NCBI GenBank assembly: GCA_026168455.1
Contig: CM047425.1
Location: 85,191,580-85,255,579, forward strand
Length of the DNA: 64,000 nt
DNA from: Theocolax elegans
Lineage: Eukaryota > Arthropoda > Insecta > Hymenoptera > Cerocephalidae
Reading direction: 5' to 3'
Each line of letters begins with the position of its first letter. Position 1 is the stretch's first letter. Shown here one piece after another: positions 50,330 through 63,791 of this stretch. A program made the position numbers and the translations under genes. The notes below the pieces were generated by a model. It searched no databases, was not told the DNA's origin, and was given only the letters and a program-made list of their open reading frames with translations.

Positions 50330-52367
50330 ATTGTTAAATTTTGTATAAAAAAATTTATTTTTGAAATAGAAGTACTCAATTTTTATACAATTTACAAGTT
50401 TCAGTGTGCTAAACAAATTGTGTTTTGTACAATTGTGCCATTGAACAAAAATCTTGTATCAAACCATTTTAAACTTTGTAAATAATTGAATTATTTGGTT
50501 GATATTTTTATTGTAAAAAAATATATCTTGATAAAATTTCGAAAGATATATTTTGAATATATAGTGAAATGAAACATAAACAATGCAATAAATTCTTCTA
50601 AGGAGAATAAAAATTATAAATAAAAATTGTTTGACAGACAATATGTCTGCATAAATATTAAGACTTATTTTTGTACGTAATAAAAAGATACATGGATAGA
50701 ATAAGGATTAAATATATTAAATTTTGATTTATATACAGTAATATTGCTGTATGTCTTTAATAAATTCAAACATTTATATACATATCAATGTATCATGTTA
50801 ATTTATTTGATAAGTTGTACCACTTGTTTAAAAGATTTATAACAAATAATACATTTCAGATTTTTTGTATAGAATATTAAAATTTATTAAATTTGACAAT
50901 TTATTAATATTAACATTAAAATTTAACAATATACCTGTATATTAGGTATAAGATAATTTGAATTTTTATATAAAATAATAAAGAACATGGAAAAAATTAA
51001 CTCATTGTTTTTATTAACAATTCCTTGTATAATAGTAATATAACATATTACATATATTTATTTTCGTAGTATAGACATAGTATAAAAATTACTTCTAGAT
51101 AATATAATAAAATTTCATACAAATTTACATTAAATATTCAGCTACATCATTACTTAAAAATATTTTGTAGTTTTTTACAATTTCGTTGCGAAAATAATGC
51201 AAACATTCGCGAAACAAAAAAATTATACGTATCTCGAGTTAATCAAATCGTTTAATTAATATTTGCAAATCGTACACGTCTATCGCGTCAACGCGTTCAC
51301 ACTATAGTGCTAATTAGTATTATCGTTTAACACTGGCATTGCACATATCCGTTTTTATGTCGGAAGAATTAGCGGGTACAATACATAATATTTCTTGTTT
51401 AAATTTAAAACTCGATGTTTTACAATTTTCTCTAACTTTCTCTGTTATAAATAGGTATGAAAACAAGAAACGTACAATTTTATAAATTCTTGCATATCGC
51501 GAAAACACTGCGACTATATAAGTATGTAAAATGTCAGTTTTCTTGTTTAACGCAAATTTTGTGACACGCAAGTGTGAATCAACAGTAACTTATATGCACT
51601 GCAGTGTAGGGTATATTTATCTTATAAAACAGTACTCGAAGAACAGGAATAACAGTAAACTCAATTACATGTATATTCTTTTTCTCTATTTTTTCTTTCT
51701 TTCTTACTTTGTATCGTAAAATATATTCATATTTTATATATAATCTTCAGTATAAAAATTGGTGTATAACTCGATAATGATATATTTAAATATTTTACTC
51801 GTAGATATACGGCCTTTGCTTTTATATAGTGAGTTGATTTGATTTGTGAAGGACACTTTGCCAAAAACATATATGTATAAAAAACGATAAAACAAGTGTA
51901 GATTACATTAAAAAATTAAAGTTTCAATTTAAATAAAACTTTTATAAATTTATTTGTAGAAAAATAGCAAGTCGCTATGGAATTCATATGTATTTACAAT
52001 AATAAATATTGTATAGTGCCAACATTTATGCTCAAACAGCGACATATTATATATAGCATATATTCAACGTGTAGTACAAATGAAAAAAAGTTGTTCATAA
52101 CAATTCGGAAGATATTGCAATTTCCATTACAATAGGCATTTAGTAGTTAATAAAAAGTAATAAGTATTAAATAGTCCTTATATTATTTATAAAAAGACTT
52201 ATATCTCGCTTTCATATACTTAATCATCATTTGCATACGTACGTACACATACATTATTTTGTAACATTTCGTTTTTATGTTATAAATATTATAATTTCCA
52301 ATTTCGTACTTTAGAAAATCCAAAATTCACACATATATAGAGGAGAATTAGTTCACACACTTGTACG
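50330..52367. other. AT-rich intergenic DNA
   Basis: Contains the 3' UTR of the membrane protein gene (several AATAAA-like sites, for example near 50680 and 50980) and otherwise AT-rich sequence without a supported gene. Confidence 0.6.
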
Positions 52368-53070
52368 AGGGTGGGGTAAAAAGTTTCCGACCTGATAAAT
52401 TAACCATTTTTTACTTACATTTCTCAAGAAAGTAACGGTCTGCCAAATAGCGGTACCCATCTTAAGTTTACATCGTTTATTACAACGTCAACGTACCTTG
52501 TTTACAGATTTTTGTCCACTAATCCATGCTTGGAGCTTAGAGAATATACGATAATCGCTGGGTATTAAATTATTGATTGGGGGAAGTTCGTAGATTTTAA
52601 CCATCATAAATGACAAGTGTGCTAGTCAATTGTCGTGGTGAAAAAAGATTTATTTTCTTGCTTTTTTTATTTTCTCACTCAAATTTTGTAATTCATTTCG
52701 GTAGTCACCATTGATAGTTATAATCTTTGCAAGTTAATTAGTAAAGATAATTTATTTCAGATTCCAAAAATAGTCGCCATTATCTTATTTTCTGATATTT
52801 ATTTTGCTTTATTTGGATTTGGTTCACCAGCTCTAGTCCATTCATTTGACTATCGTTTACTTTTAAAATAACTTCTCATTAATAGTTATGAATCGACGCA
52901 TAAATTCACTCGGATTCCGTTTCTACATCGTCTTTCTAGTTGTATGTCGTCGTGCACCTATTGAACAATCTTTGGTAAAAGTCTTGTGCACTTTGCGCCT
53001 TAAAACATTCTGCACACGTTTAGTTGACATGTTAATGAACTCGACTATTTCACTTACTTCTATTTATAAT
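52368..53070 (-). pseudogene. Decayed mariner-family transposase
   Basis: Reading the minus strand, several short blocks in more than one frame match mariner transposase in order: FMRRFITINEK (the region of the first catalytic Asp), NEWTRAGEPNPNKAK, NKIMATIFGI, FFHHDN (second catalytic Asp block), and LPPINNLIPSDYRIFSKL (the region of the third Asp). Stop codons and frameshifts break it throughout. The left end (near 52368-52395) resembles the terminal part downstream of such transposases. It is an inactive relic. Confidence 0.8.
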
Positions 53071-53110
53071 CATTCTGTACAATTAAGATTTTTATTTAAT
53101 ATTAAGTGTA

Positions 53111-53850
53111 CGTCAAACTGATCTGTTTTACCGATATTTTACAAAAATCGTAGGTCAAAATTTTCTTGCAAATGAATCGAATGATTCGTCTGAAATTTTG
53201 GCGACTAATTATAAATATAAAAATCAAGGGGGGTCGTTGAAGTCAGAAAATAGTCATCTGTTATATTTTTTTTATAAAAAACGAATGAGTTTTTGAAAAA
53301 ATTTCGAATATCAGGCCCCGAAGCATGGTTAAACAATATACCCAAATATTTTCAGAGTTTGAAATTAATAATTTAATAACGATTTTTGGGTTGAAAAATT
53401 TCGCCTTTTTTAACTAAGAATTACCAACTATAAAACATTTATTCATTTATTAATAAAAATTATTTTTACTTAAAAAATTAAAACGTCAGGCTCCCTCTTA
53501 TATATTTTCAGCTATTCCTATGAATTTTTTCAAATTTTTAATTCAATATTTTCTCGATAAAATTTTTGGATTGAAAATTGTAAATTCCTGTAATTTGACA
53601 CCGACATCCCCTACATCTTATAATTAAGGAACAATTAAAATACTTCAATATTTCTATATAAGCTTTTATTAATTAAACTGTAACTGTATTAATTAATGCG
53701 TTTTTTAATTTTAATATAATGAGTTGTCCCCCTTGATTTGTATATTTTTAATTAGTCGTTAAAATTTCAGAGGAATCAGTCGATTCGTTTGCGAGAAAAC
53801 TTTGACCTACGATTTTTTATAAAATATTGGTAGAACTGATCAGTTTGGCA
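53111..53850. mobile_element. Inverted-repeat element beside the mariner relic
   Basis: About 120 bp at 53111-53230 is repeated inverted at about 53735-53850 (shared blocks include 'caaactgatc', 'atcgtaggtcaaa', 'caatcaaggggg'-like ends of the arm). TA flanks each end (53109-53110 and 53851-53852), consistent with a Tc1/mariner-type target duplication. The 500-bp centre is AT-rich with no ORF. Arms have more mismatches than the palindrome at 43274, so it is older. Confidence 0.75.
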
Positions 53851-53852
53851 TA

Positions 53853-55263
53853 CCTTTTCTAATTTTAATACTATTAGTTCTTTTAATATTTTTAAAGATT
53901 ATTTAAATTCCTAATTTTATGAATTTTTCCTAGCAGTTCCGTAATTGTGACCTCAGCGAGTGTTCGAAATGAAACTTATCATCATTACTTTCGCGAGTTT
54001 TTGTCAATTCGGAAACCAAGTAGGTATTTTGCTGCTGAATTAGATAAAGATAATATTTCAGAGCCAAATTCATTTGCTTTTTTATTTAATACGCAGTTGA
54101 CCATTTTAACGGGCTTTGTACGTTTCTTCAGTTTTTCCGTGATTGAAACAAATGGTAAAGGTGCATTCCTCAACAGATTGTCAAATTAATATCAACAGCG
54201 ATAATTGGATTTATAAGCTAGTATAGAGTATGGTACCGACGAACTTTATATTAATACCATTTTGGTATCAAGCAAGAAATTGTCCACCTCATACTCGTAC
54301 ATATACGTTATATATTTACACTCTTAGTAATTTGTGACTTTTTGTTTACCAACGCGAAATCTACTTTAGGAGGTAGCTTCATTCGACAAACAATATTTTA
54401 CAAGTTTGTTATTTTTTAAAGAAAATATTTATAGTCGCGGTGCTGGTGCAACACAGACTGTAAAATAATTCAAATATACCGTTAATATATTTCACCATAT
54501 TCGCTGTACAAATTATATTAAATGTATACGTATAGTTTTTATTATTTCTTCAACGTAGATAACGAGTAGGTAGTTTTAAATTTCTTCAAAATTATTAAAT
54601 TGTAAATGGCATTTATCGAAATTTAAATGTTTTATTGTAAGCTATATCAGCTGTTTTGTACCTGAGGCTATTAATGAGTTTCGCTATACGATATTATGTG
54701 TTGCATATAATATTTAAAATATTAATTACACATTTCGGTTTACTATCAAAAATTGACTAAGTATTATTTGAGATTAAATAACATTATATTTTAACCCATA
54801 ATTAGGCATTTAATGCTATAAAATAATTAATGGGCTAAAATTATGTTTATAATGTAGTTTAGCAATATAAATTAAAAATTTAAGATTTTCTAAATACATA
54901 TTTAGAATTTTAAATTGCATACATCGCAGAAAAAAAATATTTGTTCATTGTAAAAAAATAAAAAGCTTTTGGTCCTCGAAATCAGATTAGATGCTCTGTG
55001 ACTGTAATCTATCAATCGCTTGTATTTCTAATCAAATTCTCGCGTTAAAAAATGTGTAGAAAATTATTAATAAAAAAATATTATTCTTTTCGATTTAGAT
55101 CATCAATGTTAGAGCTTAATGATGTTGTTTGTTCTTATACCTATCCCTATACCTATACGTCTATTCACCCACATTTCGATTGTTAGATTGTCGCAATATT
55201 TTAATGGTACGACAAGAAAATTTGGTATTGTATACGAGAACATAAAAAGAGATAATCGATCGA
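53853..55263. other. AT-rich intergenic DNA
   Basis: No supported gene. The short open frames near 53947-54189 on both strands mirror each other and have no splice context or recognisable product. The 3' UTR of the FAXDC2-like gene probably occupies the right part. Confidence 0.55.
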
Positions 55264-58200
55264 TCAGTGCCTATGAATGGATTTAACGGTATCAAAGACG
55301 ACGTTTTGCTTCTTTGTAGAAATATTGTCATCTATGTCAGGGAAAGCTTTGCGTGCTGGGATGAAACTTAACATCATCATGTGACGGTTGTATGCTGTGG
55401 AGCTCCGGAACATTGTGTCAGTACCGTGAAAACGATCGAGGATCCCCAATACACCGAAGCATTGATTGAATCTGTTGAGAGTAATGAGACTCATTGATAT
55501 TTAATAACAATGATACTTAAATCAAGTCTACTAGAGGAGAATTTGGTATAGGACATAATTTTATATTACATATATTAAATCGTAATGTATACTAATATAT
55601 GATTAACTGCAGATTTAGATTTAAAGTGAACGATTTAGTTGATTTTTTTTTACCTTTGACGAGGTAATACAAGTATAAAAGTACATTTGTCTTTTAAAAT
55701 TCTTTAATAATCACAGCAATACTTCTGTTAGGTTTAGACGTAAAATTAATAACAGAATTTATTATAATAATCACTTTAATACATGATACGATAAGATGAA
55801 CGACGTTTAATTAATGAATTCACTCGAATATTTTAGATGACGCTAACGTGATAAAGTTTAATATCTATTATATCGTCGCCTCTAAAAAAACACGTTAATT
55901 TTATTAAATATTAAATACGCTAAAATGCATTGCTTTTTTTGAATGATTACTTTTTAACATTAAGTTATTACTTATATTATAACTTTTTAAATCGAACGTA
56001 TTAAACGAATAAATGGGTGAAAGAAATATACCACTATATATTTTTGACAGAAAAATGAGAGTTATTAGACCTAAGATCATTCGCTGGTGTTAAGTGTAAC
56101 AATAAATATAAATATACGTATAACTGAAAATATATGTAATTACAATATATTTAGATATCAAAATTGTAAGAAACATAAATGCAAAATTATAAGCATGAAA
56201 CTAAATTATTAAGTAATAAAAAAATTATTGTCATATATATAAAAGTCAAATAATCCATGTGTATAATGGTTAATATAAGTCAGAAGTGTAAGTGTGCGTA
56301 AAACCTTTTCTTTTTTATGATAAAACATGCTAGTAATATTTGATGCATATAAAATTTTGGCATTAAAATATTTTTATATTATTTAGATAAATTTTGCAAG
56401 CTGTATTTAATTTATTTATAAAAACCACGGTTTTACAATATGTATACATACGCTTTTTATGCGTCCGTAATAGTTTACATTTTCATCCGTTTTTTTGGTA
56501 TTTCTTAGTACAAATATTTTAACAATAACTCATATTAATTTACAAAATTACTTCAAAGGTGTTTCATAATATATCCAAAACCATTATGTTGCTAGTTTTT
56601 TTACCTATTATTTAATAACAAAAGCTAAAGTGAGTGTTAAAAGAAATATAATTACTAACAAAAAAACATGAATAAATCATCATAATATCGGCAGTGGTTC
56701 TCAACTTAAATATTAATCGCCTGCGTTAGACGTTTTTCAACCGAATTCTGAATTAACGACTTCTTCAATCGAATTGTGAACCGGTGAGCTATAATCTTTT
56801 CACGCGGAGGCGGTGATATTTTTAAATCGTAATGATAAATTTGCTTATATTATAGAATTATAATAGTATTATATGGTATCTGGTTTAATTAAACTTTTTT
56901 TTTTATAATATACGTCGTAGCGCGTATAGAACTTTTGGGTATTGTTAATATTCTCTTTACTATGTGGCTGCAAGAATTACAGAATTTATTTTATTATTTA
57001 TAAGATCACTACTAGCTCGACGTTAAACATCACAAATTAAAAGTATTCGTGTTTTAAATTTTTTTAATAAAGTTATCTGTATATCTATATCGACCATTTG
57101 AAATTATATATACATGTATGTTATGTTAAAAAATTGTAGACGCAAAATAGTAAATTGAATGCACGAAAGCCGTATCGTAAATAGATTAGATTACAGTTGT
57201 AAAGTACTCATTAATCAAAAATTAGCTGTAGGAAGAAGTAAACAAGAAATTATATATAATTATAAAGTACTATTGAAAATTAGAGACCAAATGATAGTAT
57301 ATTAAAATGAAAATTATCGATACTTAAAAAATAATGTTTTAATCTAAATGATGTAGATTTCAGATTTCTTGATTGTATACTTGTACGGATATCTGGTTAA
57401 ACTACGGCTAAGCGAATAATGGAAGTTTCCATTACGTAACTGTATTATAGAAATTCACAATATAATATATATTTGCCAATGCCAACAAACTTTGACTGAA
57501 GTAATAAAATATGATTAAGAGTAATACTATTAATTTACATAATTTTTTATTGTAAAGTCTTGTTACTTCAATTACTTCATTTAAACAAAGATTCACTTAA
57601 ATGGTTATAATTAAATGAATGCTTAATTATTAGTTTCTACCAGTTCTTATGTACCAATAATCTTTCTTCCAATAAAATAACTATCAAAATATTATATAAT
57701 TATTATTTGAGTTTAGTAAGAGTAATATTTATTAAAATTTTGATCGTTAAATCGTTAATTCAAGTAATTATTTGAAAATATCATCTGAAATTAACCATTA
57801 CTTATAGAAAAAGTATTTAATTACGGGACGATGAACTGGTATATCCTGTAGTTCGATTATTTAAGGAAACGTAGAATCCATTTGTATGATTATATGCAAA
57901 TGGATTATACTGTCACACACGCTTATAATGAAAAGAAACTAGCTTTTTTTTTCATTAAACACTACCAGCGGATTTTATCATGTTTTCACTCGATATTTTA
58001 TAAGTTGTAAATTTAATGTAATGCAATGTTTGTTTAAATTGTACACAAGTACGTTATATTTTTGACGAGTATATATATAGGTATAGACTATAAATGGTAA
58101 ATAATAGTATTCTGTTTGTCAAATTTTCCTTGGTTTTCTTTAAATATTTGTACTGATAAATTATAAAATACTGTCTATTTTTGTACAGTATTGTATTTTT

Positions 58201-61200
58201 ATGTATATATCTATATTCAATTTAATGTTAATCGTACAGATATTTATGTTTTATTGCAGCAATTTCTTGACAGGTATATTAAGTTGAAAAATGTTATTAC
58301 ACTATGTAAAGGCTTGAATTTAAGTAATTTAAGTATTACACAATTAGTATTCTAATTTTTGCTTTTAAAATTTTCACTAGCTCTTATAAAATTTTGAACG
58401 AAATGAAGGAAGAGCCTTTTTTCTTAAAACGATTGTTTACCAACTAATTAATAAAAATAAAAAGTAAACGAAAAATCCTTACTTCTGATGATGAAAGTCG
58501 TGAACCTCGGGTGAAGGAAAGAATGGCATGTGATATCCGGAATGCGCATTCAAAGTTGAGAGGATCGCAAGGGTGAACCAAACCCAAGATGTAACGACGT
58601 GAGATCCTAAAAGAAATGGACCAAGAAATGGCGGGAGAAGGTTCGAGCCCAGATGCTCCAAAGGATGACAGTAAATAGCGGTGACAGCGATCGGAGCTGT
58701 CCATTGGTGATGCTGCTTGTGGATGTACTTGTACAGATGTCGATTATGAAGAAGTCGGTGGGAATAGTAAAAGCCAAGTTCCTCGCAGAGGATGTGAAAT
58801 GCGATTTCGGTGATGAAGCAAGTAAAGCTGGGCAGCTGCTGAATCGGTGGGAATCCTCGCCATTGCATCGCTCGGTAACCAAAGTGAGTTAATGGTAGAC
58901 CAATAGCGATCTGGTTGAAAAGCACCTGAATTATAACACGAGTAAGGGCGGACACGTCGACAGGTTCGTTTGTTCCAGGTTGAATTTTGTACTTCCTAAG
59001 AGCCGCTGGTCGGTTGGTCAAGTCCATAAACGTGTAGATACCGCCCACGAGCCAGTAGACGACGAATGTTATCAGTGTCGTGCCTCGGATTGTATTTATT
59101 CCATTATTATTTTTTTCATGTTTTATTTACCAATTATGTATATATTCGTAAAGTTATGCGAAACATGTTTACAGAGATTAAATAAAGAAGATTAAATTAC
59201 GTTATACTTAAAAAATTGATATCGCTATTTATTTTTTCAATTAGAATGGATTTTTTTACTGGCTTCGAATATCATCTACAACTTTCTTTCAACTTGTATA
59301 TTTCAAATGATTTAGATTTTGTACCTAATCATTGCAGACGAAAAAAACTAGTTATTATAAATCGTTGTAAACTTAATTAATGAAAAATACTCAAAAATAT
59401 TTTTAGTTCCATAATTTAGTTATGATTTTCATAGTTCTGTAATTAAATTTGATGTTTAATTAGTTAAATATCTAGATCGTTTCTAACTTATTAAAAGCTC
59501 ATTAGATTAGTAATATCTCTTTTATTTTTTTTATAGGAATAAAAATTTACACAGAAAATAATCACTTTTTGTGCATTTAATTTTGGTTATAATGTAAATA
59601 AGTTTGTGGCTATATACACCGACGATGTATTGAATAATTATTTCTTATAAAACATATATGTATTTCAATTTTACTTTTGTAAATTATATACCTGTTACTT
59701 TTTTGGTATATAAAATTCAGTTATACTTATAAATTATTACTTAATTTCTTCATTATTTTCGTGCCGTATCTTCATATCAAATCAGTGCCCCCAGTCACTT
59801 TCACTGATAGTAAATGTTACAATACTCGAGATTTTTTTAATCATTAGTTACTAAACATTGAAATAATCGTGTTAATAGTGTAACTATACAAACGATATTT
59901 CAAACTTTAAATCTTCTTTCTTAGAGTATGTTGTTTTAATTTTCAAATATATTGAATTCTATAGTAAATTATATAAAAATATTTAGTTGTTTTGATATAT
60001 TGTAGAAAATATACAAAAACCCGACAAGTAACAAAACAAATAATAATTATTTTCAGTATTTAAGAAATTATTTTAACAATTTTTAGTTTATAGATTTAAT
60101 GAGATATAATGAATTGCATGATTCGTTAGCGCATACAGGCGAAAGGTAAATTTGAAGTAGATGCTATTCAAAATTTTATTTCTTTTGTATTAACGTATAT
60201 ACGTGTTTGCTTATTTATCTATTTGATTAAGTTTACGTCTGCATATAGAGGTGTAATCAATATTACATGCACTATACGTTGATCTGGATAAGTCTACAGA
60301 CTTTATAACCTGAACTGAACAGCATCGATGTAATGAAATAATGGATGGCGTGTACAATTTTTCAATCAATTTTCGTAACGAAATTTAACGAAACATACTT
60401 ATATCAGGTCATGTACATTTTAAATTAAGTGCACTGTATAATTAATTAACTTTAAATAGAAAGTGTGAACAAGTTACAAAAAGTATAAAACATAAACACA
60501 ATTTTTTTTAATACCGTTCTAATTACATTTTTTCAAAAATTTCTCTACTAACAAAATTTTTTATTTTATGAATTCGTACACACACACACTCGAATTGGAC
60601 AGTATAAATAAAAATTAGTTTGACGTAAACGTACAGTTTAATCTTTAAAATTATGTAAATAAATTACTTTCTTTGCCGAAGTTGATGTAGCTTTAAGCCA
60701 GTAAACTATAAATAGAATCGTAATAAAATGATAAATACCGTAAATCCAGTAGGTCGCTGGGTCATCACCAAACCAGTATAAAATCTTGTGCCATTGAGCT
60801 TGCGCAAAATCGCCGGATACACCCCATAATTTGTGAAAGTGCCTTGAACGAAAAGCAAATGCAAAAAAAAAAGGAAAAAAAGAAACAACAAGACGACCGG
60901 TTTATATACCTAGTCACGCTAGATCGAAACGAAACGACGGCGGGATTAAAAAGTATATGTATATTCGTTGAATAGCTTACCAGGTGAGCAAGTTGCAAAA
61001 AGCTACGGAACCGATCACAACAGCAGTACCGATAACCAGGAGAACGATGCGTGGACTCGACAGTAACTTCGATGTTTCATTTTTTCCCTCCTTTTCCTTT
61101 ATTTTCCTCTCTGTTAGTATACATAAAATCGATAAGCAAACACTGTACATTTTTTCTATTCTATAGAATAATAGGTAACTTGGGGAAAAAAATGGAATTG

Positions 61201-61986
61201 GTACGAGTTTTAAGAGGATTGCGCCAATATATATTAGACGGGTACATATATCAATAGGGGACTAATAAATCCGAGTATAATAAACCGAGTAATTTGAACG
61301 TTATAGCAAGTTGTGAGTTGAAAAAGAATTGAGTATGCGAGCACTAATGAATTTGTCTGGATATGTATGTCTACGAATTTAACGTTCGAGCGGAAATTTG
61401 CAATTTTCCTCTCGATTTTCCCCTCCTGCCTTTTTGCGCCTCGTGATCGTATACTCTACTCATCTGCGCGTCCGCGGGGATAAGCGCCGGGACGATTCAC
61501 TCGCGCGAACTAAATATTATGTCGGAGTAATAAAACTGGAGACAAAGAAATAATAAGGAAGAAGGAAGAAGGGAACGTAATAAATAATCCTTTGTTTTGA
61601 TTTTTTTTCATGGACATCGACATACACTACGATAACGAGTTCCATACGTTAGTATAATACATATAAAGCGATATATCTAAGGTATCTATAAATAGCCCCA
61701 TAGCCCCGTATCCCCTAGATCAAGCGAATATACAAATGCGCGCGCGTGCAATTTTTATAAGCTAGGTATAGTTTTACACGATTTCGGAAAAAAAGTACTA
61801 CGCGTTAGTATAGATGGTACACGGTACTTAGCACGCCTGGGGCCTAAGGTAAACACGTCGGTCGATATATATATATATGTATTATATATGTACGTATGCG
61901 TATTTACGTGTGCATGTACACATGTACGTACGTATCCTCGAAGTGAGAGAGCGGAGGAGTAGAACCAGCTGCGACGAGGGCACCAT
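55264..61986 (-). CDS. Fatty-acid hydroxylase superfamily membrane enzyme (FAXDC2-like)
   Basis: Exons 61932-61986, 60981-61110, 60739-60842, 58483-59083 and 55264-55471 join in phase to 365 aa (human FAXDC2 about 333). The di-iron histidine motifs are clear in exon 4: HRLLH (HX3H), HKQHH (HX2HH) and HDFHH (HX2HH), with HPLEHLGSNLLPP between. Several membrane helices are visible (SSPRIVLLVIGTAVVIGSVAF; the VIIQVLFNQIAIGLPL region; NLLPPFLGPFLLG). The C-terminus has GVLGILDRFHGTDTMFRSS, typical of this superfamily. It is an ER di-iron hydroxylase-type enzyme; the substrate in insects is unknown to me. Exon 1 (MVPSSQLVLLLRSL) is inferred from a matching phase and lies in a CpG-rich patch; exons 2-5 are firm. 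The last intron is 3.0 kb. Confidence 0.9.
55472..58482 (-). other. Last intron of the FAXDC2-like gene
   Basis: 3.0-kb AT-rich intron separating the catalytic exon from the last exon. No further exon or repeat was recognised. It starts at a GTAAGG donor two bases into the codon after HHQ. Confidence 0.75.
59084..60738 (-). other. Intron of the FAXDC2-like gene
   Basis: AT-rich, 1.65 kb, between exons 60739-60842 and 58483-59083. Nothing else recognised. Confidence 0.75.
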
Positions 61987-62280
61987 CTCCGGACGACTGA
62001 CGTTTTACGGTTTACTTGCGGCTTGCGGAGTTTCGCGAGACGCGCACCAACTCCGCTCACGGAACAGCTGAGCGACGTCCAATCAGCTGGCCGACCTCCC
62101 ACCGAGTCGAGTCTTTGTTCTTCTCCTCGCGCACTCCTCTTTCTCTCTGTGACGCGGACGCTCTTTGGAGAAGCGATTCCGGTTTTCCGCGGGAGGGGGA
62201 GGTCCTATACGCGTGTATACTTTTTGCCGATTAACGAGAGGTTCGATGAACCCCCCTAACGGAGCGGTCTTTTTAAAACT
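61900..62280 (-). promoter_or_regulatory. CpG-rich promoter patch of the FAXDC2-like gene
   Basis: GC content rises locally and includes several CpG-containing blocks and CAGCTG boxes (for example near 61967, 62066 and 62083). It covers the inferred first exon. A TATG/ACGT microsatellite flanks it at about 61868-61935. The transcription start is probably within 61990-62150 but is not determined. Confidence 0.5.
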
Positions 62281-63433
62281 TTGGATTGTAGGCTTTGTAT
62301 CACGGTCCTTATTTCACGCGACCGTCCAATGCCTCGATGTCCACTCCACTGCGGTTGTACACCTTACCTTACCTTTTTTACGATGGTATACTTATATTGT
62401 GCTTTACGTAAATCGATGACTAACTTGTCGAAATCCTTGAATCATGCGTTCGTATTTAGACGCACAGTTGCAGAATTCGTATTTACAAATTGTGTAATTG
62501 TAAACGATAGTGATTTTCTTTTTTCTATTATAAGTATATCAATGTGCTTCTTTCTGCTTGAAAACGCCTATTTTCAAAGAGCTGGTTATCGATTGTCCAC
62601 TTATCTTTCTAGCTTAATTATGCTACAAGATACCGATTCATTAAATATTTATGAGTACGTAAATTGATCTATTTTAACGTATTTTAAAACAAATTACCTT
62701 GCTTAAATTGAACAGAGATACTTAATATGTAAGAAAATAATGCAATTCCATTTGAATTTATTTACTGTAGGAATTATTAATACAACAGATTTATTTTTAA
62801 GATATCTAATTTTTAATTTCTAATCAAATATTAACATGTATATTTTATAAAGATGATCGGAAGGTGTCGTCAGCTCCACTTTACATGCCGAATGACAACC
62901 ATAAGATATGTATATAAAACATTTGAAGATTAGTTTTGAATTATTGTTTGATTTATATGCTCTTAAGCACTGTTTAAGTTTGTAAAATATTGTGGATACT
63001 TAAACATTTGTTTTTAGAAATGTATGTAAAGATTTATTTTCCAGGTACATAAACGGTAAAAATAACTTTACATTAAAAGAAATGTTAATATAGTATATTA
63101 TTGCAGATTTATTATAACATTATAGAAATAAAAAACATTATTTTACATTATTACAAAATAATTGTTTACAAAATAAAGTGTAAAATTTATTATATATGGT
63201 TTATTAAGTACTTATCACCGGTATCTTTCTACACGTCAATTATATTTCATTTTTATACTTTTTCCTCTGCTTTATTTGTCGCTTTCAAACATTTCTTTCT
63301 GTGATTAATGCCATCGTTGTATACGAAACTTTTTGTTTATCTGTAAATTTATTAATAAATATATTTATTTGAATGTCCATAATTATTTAATTAGAATTTT
63401 TTTTTGAAATATCAATATATTAATTTTACCTTG
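62281..63433. other. AT-rich intergenic DNA
   Basis: No gene supported. Short plus-strand ORFs near 62281-62667 have no splice context or recognisable product. Confidence 0.55.
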
Positions 63434-63791
63434 TTATCTTTTCTCTTTAATACTTGTTAATATTGGATCATCTTTTCTGTCGCGTTCACGATACACATTT
63501 TTTCCTAGCGGTTTTTTCGTTTCACGTAAATCTCTTTTTAATTTACTTTCTCGATTTTCTATTTGTCTCAAACTAAAATATTTAAATAATCGATTTTGAT
63601 CTGTGTATACATGGTAAGACGAATAATTTATTAACAGTTGGACCTTACCCTGCATTCCATTTACCAATTTCATTATGCACTCTTTGTGTTTCTCGTTCAT
63701 CAATAGCTTCTTTCTCCAAGTCTCCTTTTCTCTCAGTATTTTTATTGCGTGTTACAAATGATTCGCCATAACCGCTAGATTCTTTACTCAT
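63434..63791 (-). CDS. Small charged protein of unknown function
   Basis: Two exons (63649-63791 and 63434-63572, joined in phase 2) give 93 aa. The protein starts MSKESSGYGESFVTRNKNTE and continues through EIGKWNAGLRQIENRESK to DPILTSIKEKR and a stop. It is almost entirely charged and helical, with a likely coiled coil at residues 25-65. Donor (GTAAGG) and acceptor (TTTTAG) are good. An acceptor-like CAG sits directly before the ATG, so there may be a leader exon, or coding may extend, beyond 63791 or off the right edge. I do not recognise the family. Confidence 0.6.

Noticed and set aside
53947..54189. Paired open frames on both strands near the mariner relic
   Set aside because: No match to mariner N-terminal sequence or any family; the frames mirror each other.
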